Assembly: GCA_021234155.1 (NCBI GenBank)
Contig: JAJEKV010000897.1
Location: 1 to 64,000 of the forward strand
Direction: 5' to 3'
Source of the DNA: Isoetes taiwanensis
Taxonomy: Eukaryota > Streptophyta > Lycopodiopsida > Isoetales > Isoetaceae
Length of the DNA stretch: 64,000 bases
The position numbers and the translations under genes were made by a program. The notes beneath the pieces were generated by a model. The model saw only the letters and a program-made list of their open reading frames with translations, was not told the origin of the DNA and searched no databases. Shown in pieces: positions 13,048-26,059 of this stretch (position 1 is its first letter; every line of letters begins with the position of its first letter).

Positions 13048-13690
13048 AATTCTTGACATGTTCGCCTACAATCCAACGGAAATAATCCTTTGAGGGACAA
13101 GTTTTCCAAACCAAAAAGAGCATTACCAACTTATCTACCGCAGGTGAATTCCACATTACATTCAAGTGAGATTACTAAGTATTTACATTACTTATTAGAT
13201 AATGCATTGGAGGAAACAAAAGTGAGAAGCGGCAACAATTTTAATTGGAAACTGTAGGCCAGAGATGATTCTTGAGATGATTCTTGACGGGTTCGTCTAA
13301 AACCGGATCATTTGAGTTTTGTAGGAAACTGTAGGCCAGAGATGATTCTTGAGGACAGGTTCATCTAAAACCAGATCATTTGGGTTTTGTAGGAAACTGT
13401 ACGCCAGAGATGATTCTTGACAGGTTCGCCTGCAATCCAACGCCTGCAATCCAACGAAAATAATCCTCCGAGGGAAAAGTTTCCCAAACCAAGAAGAGCA
13501 TTGCCAACTTATTTACCGCAGGTGAATTCCACATTACTTTCAAGTGAGATTACTAAGTATTTAGATTACATTAAGGTGAAACTACTAAGAAAAGTTAACA
13601 ACTGCTTTCCATGTTTTCCATATTACTTGTTAGATATAGACATGCGTTGGAGGAAACAAAAGTGAAAAGCGGCAACAATTTTAATTGGTA
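13048..13690. repeat. Local duplication in the P0 downstream flank
   Basis: A block of roughly 150-200 bp at 13,048-13,245 recurs at 13,412-13,688, both containing GAATTCCACATTAC and a copy of GGAGGAAACAAAAGTGA. Between them, a motif containing GCCAGAGATGATTCTTGA occurs three times, near 13,260, 13,335 and 13,400. The second copy directly adjoins the P0 3' end, so it is probably the original and the first a duplicate. Confidence 0.75.
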
Positions 13691-13732
13691 TTTCTAGAAA
13701 CACAAAAAAGTGTTACACGATTGAAAACTTTT

Positions 13733-15029
13733 TTAGTCAAACAAACTGAAACCCATATCATCATCTGATTCCTCTTCAGGCTCGGCCTTTTTAGGCTCCT
13801 CCTCTTTCTCTACAGCAGCTGCTGGAGCAGCACCAGCACTTACAGCAACTGGAGCTGCAGCAACAGCAAACTTGGATGGATCCTGTAGAAAGCAAAGCAT
13901 AAGAAGAAAGGCTATTGATGCTCACCAAAACCTACTAAGATAATATAACGTTACTCACCTTCAAAAATTCTTTAACCTGATCTGCCTGTGGATATGAATA
14001 TTCTGTTGCAAGGGCAACTGAAAGAACATTTTTATACGAATTGACGAAGAAATGGGCAGCTGCTGCCAAAGTAGGGTACCCTACTGCCAATGACAATGCA
14101 GCCACCATTGAAACACCAGAAGAGAACTTAGCCATCAGATCATCCTCAGTCAAGTCAAGGACTGCAGGATCAAAAACTGAACCATCGTCATATACCATTT
14201 GAACTATCAAACCATAAGAAAATGGACGAATGCCAAGCTTTGCAAGCAAAGCTGCCTCAGATGAACCAACTTTATCTCCTTTTTTAATCAGATCCACATT
14301 GGACACAATTTCCACAGTTCCCTTATTAATCTTTGTGGGGATGTTAAGAACCTGTATAGAGGAATTAATTAATAACCAACCATTTTGCAGAAAAACGGAC
14401 ACAACCTCTTGGATGCTCTACGATAGTACAAACCTGGAAGAAGGACGTTTGAGAAGGATCAAGCCCAGTGTTTCCAGGAGGTATGGTCACATCAATTGGG
14501 GCTACAAGCCCAACACGAGCAGGTGCACCCACCTATAAAACCATATACCAGACCCATTAAAAAAAATTTAAAAACCGAACAATTGCATCTAAACAAAGAA
14601 TATAATGAAAAATTCCACTAAGCACCATACCTTGTACTTGGCAACTTCTTCTCTGACTTCCTTTAGATCCCCTTTTGTAAAAATAAGTCCCACGTTGCCC
14701 TGTAGCAGCATACATGATACACTAAAATGCGGGTTTACGTTAACTTATAACAAACAAGAAATAGAACATACCACGAGAAGAGGCATCAGATTCAAAACAG
14801 CTGTATTTCCAGTTTTCTCTGCGTAAACTCGAATGGTTCTTTTCATCATGGTATTCTTCCCCATAAGAACGACAGATTCTGGCCTTAAACCCTTCCTGAT
14901 TTGCTGCATTTGAGTAGACCCAACATTATCCGCTACACAGATCAAAGCCTTGGAGTACTCCTCCAAAAGCTCACACATCTTCCTGTCATAAGCCTGCTTT
15001 TTTTCGGCTTTCGTTCCCTTGAAACCCAT
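13733..15029 (-). CDS. RPLP0: 60S acidic ribosomal protein P0 (uL10), five exons
   Basis: P0 anchors the P1/P2 stalk of the cytosolic 60S subunit and helps recruit translation GTPases. Coding exons on the minus strand: 15029-14772, 14699-14631, 14532-14434, 14351-13959 and 13882-13733. They give 86+23+33+131+49 = 322 residues, normal for plant P0. All introns are GT-AG, 72-98 bp, and fall between codons. Visible family landmarks are GKNTMMKR (about residue 60), [12 protein letters not shown] at the exon 2 start, [10 protein letters not shown] in exon 3, [15 protein letters not shown] and [15 protein letters not shown] in exon 4, and the acidic tail ending [10 protein letters not shown], the conserved P-protein C-terminus. 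The ATG at 15,029-15,027 is chosen because it starts the conserved [11 protein letters not shown] segment, has A at -3 and G at +4, and no in-frame ATG is seen in the leader. The gene is intact and is the only clearly functional gene here. Confidence 0.97.
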
Positions 15030-15145
15030 TTTGCTTAATACACGAGCAACGAACTGAACAAGAAACGGGGACCAAGCCCAAGGACTCCTCCGGCAAGGCT
15101 GTTTAACCCAAAACCCTAACCCTAAACTCTCCAATTTATAGGCTT
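15030..15145 (-). promoter_or_regulatory. P0 core promoter and leader with TATA box and telo-box
   Basis: Reading the minus strand, TATAAATTGG lies at 15,140-15,131. It is followed by a tandem telo-box at 15,126-15,111 (AAACCCTAACCCTAAA on the plus strand) and a TTGGGCTTGG site-II-like element near 15,082-15,073. Telo-boxes near the start site together with TGGGCY site II elements are a known signature of plant ribosomal-protein and other translation genes, linked to growth-dependent expression. The start site is inferred to lie near 15,105-15,115. Confidence 0.75.
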
Positions 15146-15149
15146 AGGG

Positions 15150-18100
15150 CGAAATCAAATTATGGACATTTTTTTTACTTCCAACCTATCTCACCTAGGT
15201 TGCCCAAAGTCCAGTGATCGCACCCTTTTTCAGAAGCAACACCGCCTGTATAAACTTTTAGGGGGCACAATGTTGGCAAAATTTTCCACTTCGTCGTAGT
15301 CTTGCAAGTTTTTACGCCAGAGAGAGGGTGCAATTTCAAATCAACTAGAGCCCTAGCCTCATTTTCTAGCAAGGATTTCATTGGGATCAATTCTAATTCC
15401 ATTTATACAAATATGGCTTATGATATCACGAACTTGACTTCCTTTTAATCTACAACAGCATTACCATGATTTGTTATTCTATCTCTCTCATGACATGCCA
15501 TGTTCATAGTCTCTGACATTATTATAGATAAAGAAAGCATATAAGTGAAATAAAAGCAAAACAAATATCTTGAGATTCATCTTGAATGTGGATGGATCAC
15601 ATGAACTCTTATGTATGTAAGAAATTTATCGTGGCCGCCAAGGCTGCCACAAATATTTCTTTTGTTCGACTCGACGCAAAAGATATTGGGTGTAAAAGAT
15701 ACTCGGTGTAAAAGAAGAAATAGTGCAAAATGTAGCTACTGCAAAAGAAAGTTCGTGCCAGTTTAGAACTGTGTTTAAGAGACCCAGTATTCAACGTTGT
15801 GGTCACATTCTTTATGGTGCATGATTATCTTGTGTCATTGCTCACTCCTTATTGCTCACTTTGGATCATTGGATCCAAAGATAATTCCTTGAATATGCTA
15901 AATGAAGGATTGAGGAATTTCCACATCACACCCATGTAGAACTCAGTGCTCCACATACATGTATTCATATGCGTAAAACATACGCAACAAAGAGAATACA
16001 AATACAAAAATTGATTGGACAAAAGTTGCATTGGCATTACAAACATAAGACATGGTATATGTATAGAACAGAACCGTAAGACACAAACATGTAGCAACTT
16101 GAAATTACATGTAAGCAGCTTCACAAAAAACCTTGCAGGATAGAAACCCAGCAGCTAAGAAGAGATAAAACAAATTCACATGAGCTCCCATGGCCCTTGA
16201 GGCCATATGCACAAAAAATAGCATCCCTGCAAAACCTGTCAGATTCTCAAGGATTCCAATTGTACAACTCCACCTCACCTCGCCCCTCTAGCAGCCATAT
16301 CTCCACTTGGAACCGCAGCTCCACAACTGATGTATGATTGATGTGTCTGTATCGTCTCCAACACAGAGAACACAGACTCGGAAAGAAATCATTCCACCAT
16401 CAGGCAATCAAGGAGCACAGCGGAGCCTTCAATCAATCCACATGCCACATAACTAGAATCACCGACATATTCCTTCTTGAATATGCACACTAGGAACTGC
16501 TGGCCACAAAACATCTAACAAATGGAGACGGGAAAAAATACCCAACAAGGCAATCTTCAGCGAGCTGGAGCCACCCAGTTGATAACAAGCTGAATCAACT
16601 TCTTGGAAACCACAGCAGCCTCAAATCCTACTTCCAGCAGATCAATGGCGACAGAGGCCCAAATTTGCGAATCAGAACTGACAAACTGAAAAGTGGGAGA
16701 ACAAAGTTGAGATCGAAAGGGGAAGAATAGTTCGCAATGGAGAGACAGAAATCGAAAACCAAAATTCAGGTTTAGCATCTTCATGCCGGAGCCCCTATGT
16801 CAGCAGATCAGTTGCAACTGAGGCCAATAAGGCGCCTCCTTTGGCAGGCCAGATCTGGTCGCCCGCCTTTGTCGAACCACGAATTCCTAACAACCGACCT
16901 TTGCTCAGACCAGGCCGGAAAAAAAAATGAATGCAACCGTAACCCCCATATTTGGGGCCAGCATTACAGAAACCTTATGCCAGATAATTTGGCAACCTTC
17001 TGTCCATCTTAGGTTAGGGCTTATTTGTGTTCCTTATTTTATGCAAAGTGCAGTAATTGTTATGTTGCAAGCATTTCTTATTTTAATCCTTAGTATCGAT
17101 GTAGCCTCTCCATAGCCTAAAAAGTAATGCTCTTTTGCGGCCTATGCTTTATGCCCGACAATTGAAATAAATCAAAAATTCTTCACAACCAATCCAATCT
17201 TACACATGCTAATCACTTATGAAATTTCCACAACCGGATTCTAGTTACCATATTTAGTTTACCATTTCTTGGCACCTCCCCGACGAGTTTTTAAAGTGTG
17301 GTACACGATCAATGACTAGCAAATTTCTAAGATCATTTAGGTCTCTTTTACATCTCTTGGCAAACAAAATATATTTTCAAGGTTATCATCATTTTATTGA
17401 CATCATTCAAAGATCAATTATAATAAGGTGCTACGCACGGAGGGTTGCCCTCCGTGACCCGAGAGTGAAATGGTTTAAATCACACTTCAAAGTCATGTTT
17501 TCACAATCAATCAAAATTGCTACTTCAAAACAATTTGAGTGTTTCAAGTATGTTGCATTAAGGTCATCTCAAACCACATAATATATGAGGCAATACTGTT
17601 TCTTTAGATAATAATCCTCTACCATTCTGCATTACATAACAGAATAATAGCCATATCACTACTTGTATGGAACACAAGTAAGTTTTATTACAATGCATAA
17701 GGGTTTGTTGATGCTGATACTAGAAACACAATGGACCATTGCAGGAGCAATTAGGATAGTATTCCTAAGCCTATATGAAGCAAAACCTCAACTTGGTCTA
17801 AACACCATTATAGGAGACTTCCAAGAATAACTTTCGCCCAACACAAACATATCAACCTTAATATCCTACACATTTTTAACATCTTGAACTAAAGTGTGTC
17901 GCACATACTCCTCATATTCATGACCAACTATAGGCATATATATTTATTCCTGGGCAATCCTGGAGTATCCAATGTCCTTTTTAAGTACACTGAGTTGCGA
18001 AATCTCGAAATGTGGCAAAATCAGATCAAACAAATATAGAACCAATGGAGATGGGCTTGGCCATGGATCTAAAACTACAAGGTTGAATCCATTATTAATG

Positions 18101-18166
18101 TCTGACATTTTATGGTGGAGTATATCTCTCAATTTTGAATGGCGTAGAAGACTATCGGTGCTACTA
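15150..18166. other. Non-coding stretch upstream of P0
   Basis: No gene can be supported. An open frame at 16,557-16,784 (minus) encodes a mostly hydrophobic 75-residue peptide that I do not recognise. Confidence 0.45.
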
Positions 18167-19442
18167 TTGGCACCCTAACTATACATTCAAAACCAAACGT
18201 ACATCGAGTTAGATATACTACGTATATTGAACTCGATATACAAATATACAGCGTATATCGAGTTCGATATACGGCGTATATCGAGTTCGATATACGCCGT
18301 ATATCTAACTCAATATACGATTTTTTTTTTTATAATTTTCGATTTTGGCTGGCCGGATTTTCGATTTTGGTTGGCCGGATCGAGAAATGATCGCATAAAT
18401 ATGCCTTTGGAAAAATCGATCATGGAAACTAAGCTCTGGTCATGCAATCGCTAGCGTAAGACTCGCCATGAATATTGTATAAAGGCGAGACAGCTTTGGT
18501 GAATCTCAGATATATGAGCTCCAATTGCTACATTGCAAGGCACAACTAATAATAGAAAAAAACATGATATAGAAACCATGCAAGACATCTACCTAGTCTC
18601 GTAAAAGAGGCATCCAATTTATAGGATCGATTGGCAAAATTAGATTCTTGCCATAAGCTCCGTGTTATAAATTCACAAAGCAGCCTATTTGGGCACCAAA
18701 TACATGTCGACCATGCTTACGAGAACATGGCACGTAATATTTATATGGCCAAGGCTCGTGGCCAAAGTTCAAAAGCCCGTGTATTTTTTCTTGTGCATTA
18801 CATCAAAGAGCGATCGCCAAGTTCCAAATACCTCGAAAGCAAGAACCTAATGATTCTAGAACAACCGCTTAAGATAAAAAGTCGCATTTTTCTTGCTATA
18901 AACTAGAGCAAATCGACCATCAAGATCCTAAATACGGGATGAGCTATTTTTCAAAGAATCCTAAGAGACATATCCTTGTTACGATTGGAGATGGAAGATT
19001 CGACCGTATTCTAAGGCCAAGGAAGATTCGACATGCATTTTCGAAGCACCTATACATGGCACAGCATAATCTCATCAAAAATCGATCTTCATCATGTTTG
19101 GATACTTATGGCATATAGAACGGATATGGCCATCGAAACTGTGCATCTGTTCCCTAGCAAACAGAATCGATATGGCCTAGCCCCTTGGGCGGCCGTTTTG
19201 GCGCTGTTTAGGTTTGCTTACCCTAAATCGATTTCCATAGAAGACCCAGAAAAAACACAAAGAAAATTGATATACAGTAGTATATCGAGTTAGATATACT
19301 ACTGTATATCTAACTCGATATACTATTGTTTTTTTATCGCCATTTTCCCAAGACCGCCGATATAACGATATATCGAACTCGATATAATGTGCATATCGAA
19401 CTCGATATATGCATGGTTTCGAATGTTTGGTTAGGGAGCCAA
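18167..19442. mobile_element. 1.28 kb element with about 50 bp terminal inverted repeats
   Basis: The left end begins TTGGCACCCTAACT and the right end is its near-perfect reverse complement, ending AGGGAGCCAA. Similarity continues inward for about 50 bp, including CATTC-AAACC and an ATCGAGTT block. Both ends are flanked by TA (18,165-18,166 and 19,443-19,444), a possible 2 bp target duplication as made by mariner-like or similar DNA transposons. Just inside both ends lie dense palindromic ATATCGAGTTCGATAT repeats (18,185-18,320 and 19,268-19,412). No transposase frame is seen, so it is probably a non-autonomous MITE-like element. Confidence 0.75.
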
Positions 19443-22400
19443 TATTTTACCCGGAAGACTATCTTGAATATGTGGGATTTGAACCCACATTATGCCCAAA
19501 ATCTAAGCATACCAAAGTGTAATTATAATTTAATTTGATTTAATTTTAATGGCTAAGAGATAGCCATGAAGTAACCACCATCCATGAGTATTCATGTTCA
19601 CAATGAATATATTACATCCAAGAGGCCCTTACAATCTATAAGGTACACTAATTATTAGCTAGATAACTTTATTTATACTTACTCCATATATCATTTTCTT
19701 TGCTAAGGCTTGTACCATGAGTCTATGTTTTTGTTCCTAGCATTTTCTTTAAGCCAATGTGGTTGTTTAGAACTTGGCGATATCAAACATGTGACAAAGA
19801 AATCGTAATCACTTCCCTTGTCTAGGGGTAACAATTTACTTCTTATATTCTATGATATAACTATAACCTTAGCTATAAGGCTTTTCTAAAATACTACAAA
19901 CCACGGAAATATATGCCATATCCTACGTCTTGTTTAAGGAGCCGCACCACACTTTGGAGCACGATCTATCTGAAGAAGGGTTAAACAACACACGCAATTC
20001 AAAATCATCTACTTCTACTAAACCATTGATTGTTGCAGGTTGGCTGGTTTGAAAGGCTAATTTGCTTCAAAATGCACTCCAACTCTTTATAGTTGCATTC
20101 ATTATGTTTTATGGCCCTCCCTTTCACTAGCTGGAAATCTATCCGTTCATACTGTGTATCTTTATCATCTGCACCTTCAGGGGATTTGAATATCAAGGTC
20201 TAAGGAAGACGAACTACTTAATGCTGCATTTTAACACGTAGACCACTTCATCCTGCAAAGCATAGGTGCTTTCAGTATGGGCTTATGTTATAACTGATAC
20301 TAGGAAGAGTGACTCAACCACCTTAAATGTAACTATGCATTGCATTTAAAATTAATTGACTATCTACTCAATGGTTCCAATATAGTGTAGAAATAGACTT
20401 GGAAAGAAATACATTTTGAAAGAAATAGATTTTAAGGGGTCGGCTTCACACACTCCCTCGTACAGATGGTTTTTTTTTGTTTAGATTTTTCTGGTTGGTT
20501 CTAGAGGGATATAATGCTCTGCAACTTGGATTTCAGACTTCATTATGTAACTGACCTTGGTTGCTAGTGCATAACTTACTCCAGTATAAGGTAAAAGGTA
20601 TTCTGTTTTAGTCTGCACCAGTATACAGGACCCTATTCACCTGATCAGACTTTAGAGGCCCTTATAGCTTACATATATGGACACACTCAGCCAGTTTTAA
20701 GCATGACCATTTACTGGTGGCAAACTGGGTATAACAAGTAGCTGGCCTGATAATTAGCATATTTATTTGGTCCCTTTTGTCTTGAGACCTACACATAGAA
20801 TTCGACACAGCTTGAGCCATTTCTTATTGCATCCCTTCTCACTATACTTGACATTCAACAGACTATGGGTCTTCATGCAACCTTATAAGGGTTTCGACCA
20901 CCAGGCAATTATGCAACACTGGTATTCTCAGCTGATATAAATAATTAATTATGTTTTTGATCTTCTCAAATTTACTTCCAGCTTGACATTGACCAAGACA
21001 TGGCAACCATGGAGCAGAGGTTCTATTATACCTTGGACCTTGCTTGAACTGGTTTGTAGCAAATGGTCCGTGTTATCACTGAATGGATTATGCGAGTTTT
21101 GATATGCTTTCATGTGATTGACTCCAGTCTCAGTACACCTTTCAGTGTCCTTAAACTCCTCCCTGGGACTCCTTTGGGTTATCTTTTCTATTCTCGTAAT
21201 TTGGTGTTCATGGCCACACACTTTACTTGGAAATATTTGTTTAAGTACCTCAACGACATTACCACAACCAACAACTTCAATGCTTCCATAATCAATATGG
21301 GTAAAAGCATGTTAGGGTGTACCACTTTTGGAACCTGCAAAAGTACATACACTAGGTACTTCAGAACTGGGTACTTTCTCATTTTTCTTTTCATTAAAAC
21401 TAATACAAAAATCCAAAATAAAAGTCAAGGACATGGTAATATTCAAAGTTAAGATAAAGATAATGTTATCGGAGACCAATATATATATAAAAAGTTCTAA
21501 AACATACCTTATATTGAGATATTATACAGGTACCCAAGTGCCATCTCGGCTACCTTTTAGGGTACCTTTTAGTCACTAAATAATACTTTTTAGGGACACC
21601 CTAACATGCTTTACCCATATCTTTTTTTTTGTTTTGTGGACAATGCACTTCTTGAATCCTAGTTTAAGGCCCTCATTGATACGCTTTCAGTAGCTCTCAA
21701 CCTAAGAGAAAAACTTTCAAGTCAGCAACTTCGAAAGAAATTAAATAGAGTCAAAGCACCCATACACATCAGCAAGTAGTTCACCCCCAAGCCCAATCTC
21801 GCCAATGAAAATCAGATCTTGAGGAACCATGAGTTCAAATACAATTTACCAAGATATTGGGGGTTGAGTATATGTGACCAACTTTCCACATTTATCAAGT
21901 CATCTCTAAAAGCAACAAGAAAATGCATTAGGAAAAACACGCTTGAAATTGCAACAAAGAATTGCAAGGTCACCGAGTTCCTCCGCTTGGAATCCTCCAA
22001 CAACATTGATGTGTACCTCCCGCTCAAAAGTCCCACCAAAATTATGGACAATAAACCAAGTGGTACTTATAAATGTATTTAACTCACTCCGGAAAGTCTT
22101 AACCGCACTTGCTTCATAAGAACCTTCGGAATAATAAGAACGTTAAAATGTTCCTTTGCAATAAGAACAAAGAATATTTCAGATTAACAAGGCCAAGTTT
22201 CAGTGCTCCATTGTCTATAGAAAGAAAATCTCCACGCAAAAGCCATACTAGTATGATGTACCATGGGTAAAAAGAAGGGTCCAATGTTGGAGCAAGAGCT
22301 TAACATTTTTAATGAAAACAATTTTATGTCCCAAAACCTTCCGCTTGAGGAAAATTATGATTTGTCTTTAAAATGCACAATATTTTGCAACTGTGTGTTT

Positions 22401-23689
22401 GATGAATATAGATTGAACATGACACCGGTGACATTCGTATTTTGACATGCATACCCACCACATGTATTCTCGGCTAGGAGGTTAGGATCCCAAAGAATCG
22501 TGCGTGTCGCTATAGATAATTGCGTGGATTTATATACTAGTGACTATCATGTGGAAGTCATAGCTTGTATATGTTTTAATCACCTAGGGTGAGACTAGAA
22601 ATAACATATGCTATGTCCTTACAAAGAAGGGATGAGAGAAAGCCCTGTTTGGATCAATTCCGTTGCATCGCCCAAGCTATGAAAGTGAGCAATATACAAA
22701 CATAGAGCCCAAAAAACACACACTACAATAGTTCAATGGAAATGCAATGGGTAGAATTGGAATATCATATATTACAATGAGCAATTTAGTATAATCTTTG
22801 ATGGCTTAAAACCGTAGAATAATGTATAGATCAATATTCCACAATATCAAGCAAGAAAGTGGCATTTACCTTGCATTTAAACCAAGCCAATCCAAATGTG
22901 CTCGGAAGAACATGCAGCAAATCTAAGATCCGCTTGTAAGAACAAAGGGAGAACCAATACAGACCTTTTGCATAGGCACCTACCTAATTGGAGAATTGCC
23001 ATTATGAACTTCAATTAGCAACCAAAATCAAGAACCCCAAGGCCCCTTTTGCTTCTTGCATCTTCTTTTTTGTTGTTCAATTTGTTTAAAGTTGAAATGC
23101 CAAGAGACAAAAAGATAATATATGTTTTGAGAAAACCTACGAAGTTTGTTTGAGGTTTATAAACGGTAGATAATAATACAAAATGTAGCATGCTTGATGA
23201 TGCAATTAACTTAAGGTCCAGAGGCCGATGTTTGAAAAGAGATAATTAAAAGAATTTCAATCACATGAATGCAGCCCAAAACTACTATAAACCCCGATTA
23301 TTTTCGAGCAGCAACACACTACACTTCTAAAGCGGATCTTCCACCATCATAATGGCATGCTGCAGTTTATGTCTATTCACCGCACATGATTACGCACTGG
23401 TCTATTTGGCACGATTGGTTACAATGTAAGGAATACGATTATAAAGGCATACGGTTTGCCAAAGAGCTTATATGACAAGCCATGACATCCATAAGGTATT
23501 ATCTCGAACTTCAATGAAAAGTGGACGAACCCTCCATTGTAATCGTTAAATGCGAGAAGAAACAAGGCATCCAAAAAAATGCCGTAAAATGGCGCCACGA
23601 GCAAAAGGCTTTGAATAGAGAGACCAAAAATTGGGGTTAGGATGCGAGGAACCTGCTGGGAGGAGAGCTTCCGTCGGATCTGAAGAATA
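19443..23689. other. AT-rich non-coding stretch
   Basis: No supportable gene. A sequence like a tRNA T-arm (GTGGGATTTGAACCCACAT, 19,472-19,490) is present, but no full tRNA cloverleaf can be drawn around it. A 63-residue frame at 20,005-20,196 (minus) could be an exon but resembles nothing I know. Confidence 0.45.
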
Positions 23690-23845
23690 AGAAGTGTCGA
23701 AGGAATGGGGCTGGATGACCGAGAGTTTACAGGCAGCAGCCAGTTTGGAGCAGTCACCGGCATATTCTAGGAATATGTCAGTATATACCTGGATATGCCC
23801 ACAAACCCACATAAACAAGGGTTTGCCCCCCTAGGGGCAACCCAA
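23690..23845 (-). repeat. Dispersed repeat, copy 1
   Basis: Read on the minus strand, this contains GGGGGGCAAACCCTTGTTTA, then a CATATCC-AGGTATAT stretch, a GACTGCTCCAAAC block and CTGTAAACTCTCGGTCA. The same order of blocks occurs on the plus strand at about 62,215-62,345, so it is a dispersed repeat family. Its nature is unknown. Confidence 0.65.
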
Positions 23846-24504
23846 AAAGCATATGTTTGAATATTGAAATATAGATTGATAACCATCAATAAAAGCTAAA
23901 GAATAAATCTATATAGGCAATGACTATGCAATGTCATATGTCCTAGTTTCAATTTTGATGCTAACAGTGTGGCAGAATCTTGTAGCAACTCTGTTTAAAA
24001 TTTGAGAGAAGAAAAATGCAGACTTTTAATAGCTCCGATAAGACATGATGTACAATGGCTATGGAGCTTATGTTTATTGTTCATGAACACGACATCATTT
24101 ATTCTACAATGGCATCCCACTTTCTGAAATCTCATATAGCTTAGGATTATTATAGGGGCAGCATTGGACAAACTTAGATAATATATTGATGTCATGTCTG
24201 GAATGCTATGCCCATAACATTCTCAACCGGAATTTTAAAGTGGCCACAACACGTTTAAAATGTTAAAATCTGTTTGAGATCAGACGAAGCAAAGAGCATC
24301 AGAAGAATTAATTTTAAGCCAGCCAACAAAGAAGATCTTCTCTTTTCACTTTGCAAAGGTAAATACATCCTTAAATTGCCTGGTGGATGCCTTTGGTATA
24401 TGATCATTCCATTTGCAAGATCCTTCAATTTACACAGCCAAGGGAATCTACAACAACCATCTGCATGTTTCCTAGCATCCATCTCCAGAGATCAAGCGCG
24501 AAAA

Positions 24505-24755
24505 GAAAACAAAGTATTAAGTCTGGATATGAAGATGTACATTTCCAACAATTGGAATAAATAACTGGCCTATCCTGCTATTTCAAAGCACAGACCTAGC
24601 TTCAATCTTGACTGGTCCACTCTTTCAATCTTGACCAACTAAAATAGAAAACAAATTATGAAGACTGGATATGAAAATGTACATTTCTAACAAATTTGTC
24701 CATCCTGCTATTTCAAAGCATAGGCCATGCTTCAATCTTGATTGATCTACTCTAG
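24505..24755 (+). repeat. Direct duplication of about 115 bp
   Basis: 24,505-24,622 and 24,647-24,753 share the same order of blocks, including CTGGATATGAA, ATGTACATTTC, ATCCTGCTATTTCAAAGCA and GCTTCAATCTTGA. It is non-coding. Confidence 0.7.
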
Positions 24756-26050
24756 AGAATGGATCAATCAGCTCCAGCGTATCCTTTCTATTTTACCTGG
24801 AGTCAAATGGTCAAACTATGGACAACCTAAAATGAACAACGCACTTAATTCTATCTATATGTTACTGAATTGGCAGAGAAATGCCTGCAAGCTCCAAGTA
24901 CAGTCCCAACATATCAAAGACAACTTCAAAGAGCTCTACAACTAGAAGCCATATATACCCCAGTCCATGAAATGTATCGACAATGTATGCTAAACCATAT
25001 TTTAAGCCTTAGCATGTTGATTTGTCCAGATTCAAGCGTGCAAACTAACCCCTAAAACAAACCAACAAAGTTAAAGATGAAATCCATTTTATCTGTCACT
25101 ACAATGTTACTACAAAAAGCAAATGAAGTAGGCCTCTAGCACTGCCAACGGTTCAACAAGGAAGTGATGCACCATAATTGCCTTCTAACCCCATTATGTT
25201 GTAGAAGAAAACATGGCAACTTCCTAAGGAATGATGTGCAAATATCGTTAGCTCTTTTTACTTGATTTCGCTCTCAAGCCCTGCAGCATATGATCTTGAG
25301 ATTGGCCTGCAATGCTTATGAGTCCACTATTATTCATCGGGGAGAGACAACTATACAAATCAAATATCAAGTTGTCATTGTGTAAGAAACAAATTATCAT
25401 CTGTAAGATCATAATTCTTATTGCAAAAAACTTGAGGTATAAATTCTATAGTGGTGATAAAAAGAACGCGACAGCACCCAGCACCTAAAGCACTTGGATT
25501 GGGTCAGCCTTGTGTCAGTGCATTTAATGCGTGTTCTGTTCCACGTCGGTTCCACTGATTATCCTATTCATGTCTCTAATCATTTGAAACAGAGCTCGCA
25601 GTTGAGTATTCTCGTGCCATAGCCATAAGCCATAGCCATAGTCGAACTTTCTCGCACAATAGCCATAGCCGAAAGCCAAATTCTTTGCATCAGAATGGGC
25701 AAAGCAGTGACAATCGAAGATTTTGTGGAAATGCATGGATTTTTCGAATGAGGGACTGATTCCGACTCTAAAAATGAAATATTTGGAGAGCAAAATCATC
25801 ACTAAAGATTGGCTATTAGCTTAGAGAGAGGAGATAAATTCCAGACATAGCATAAACATCTCGCTAGTACAGCCATATCTGAAAGAAGAATTAAACTCAT
25901 TAATAAAAAAAAAGCTTTATCAAAGTGAGGGATTATACAATAATGAGGTCAGAAAACGGATAGCCTATGCTTTTACATGGGAAAATTGCACATCTGCACA
26001 AAGGAAACCCAAAAAGCACAAGGTAAACTGGGCTGCTGCTGGAGCTCAAA
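24756..26050. other. Non-coding stretch
   Basis: I see no gene. There is a short AGCCAT-type hexamer tandem near 25,615-25,675. Confidence 0.45.
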
Positions 26051-26059
26051 TTATGAAAT

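Noticed and set aside
16557-16784. 75-residue minus-strand frame, hydrophobic C-terminus
   Set aside because: No homology that I recognise, no supporting splice or promoter context.
19471-19490. Perfect T-arm-like inverted sequence (GTGGGATTTGAACCCAC)
   Set aside because: No acceptor, D or anticodon stems can be built around it, so it is not called a tRNA.
20005-20196. 63-residue minus-strand frame
   Set aside because: It may be an exon, but no family, start or partner exon is visible.
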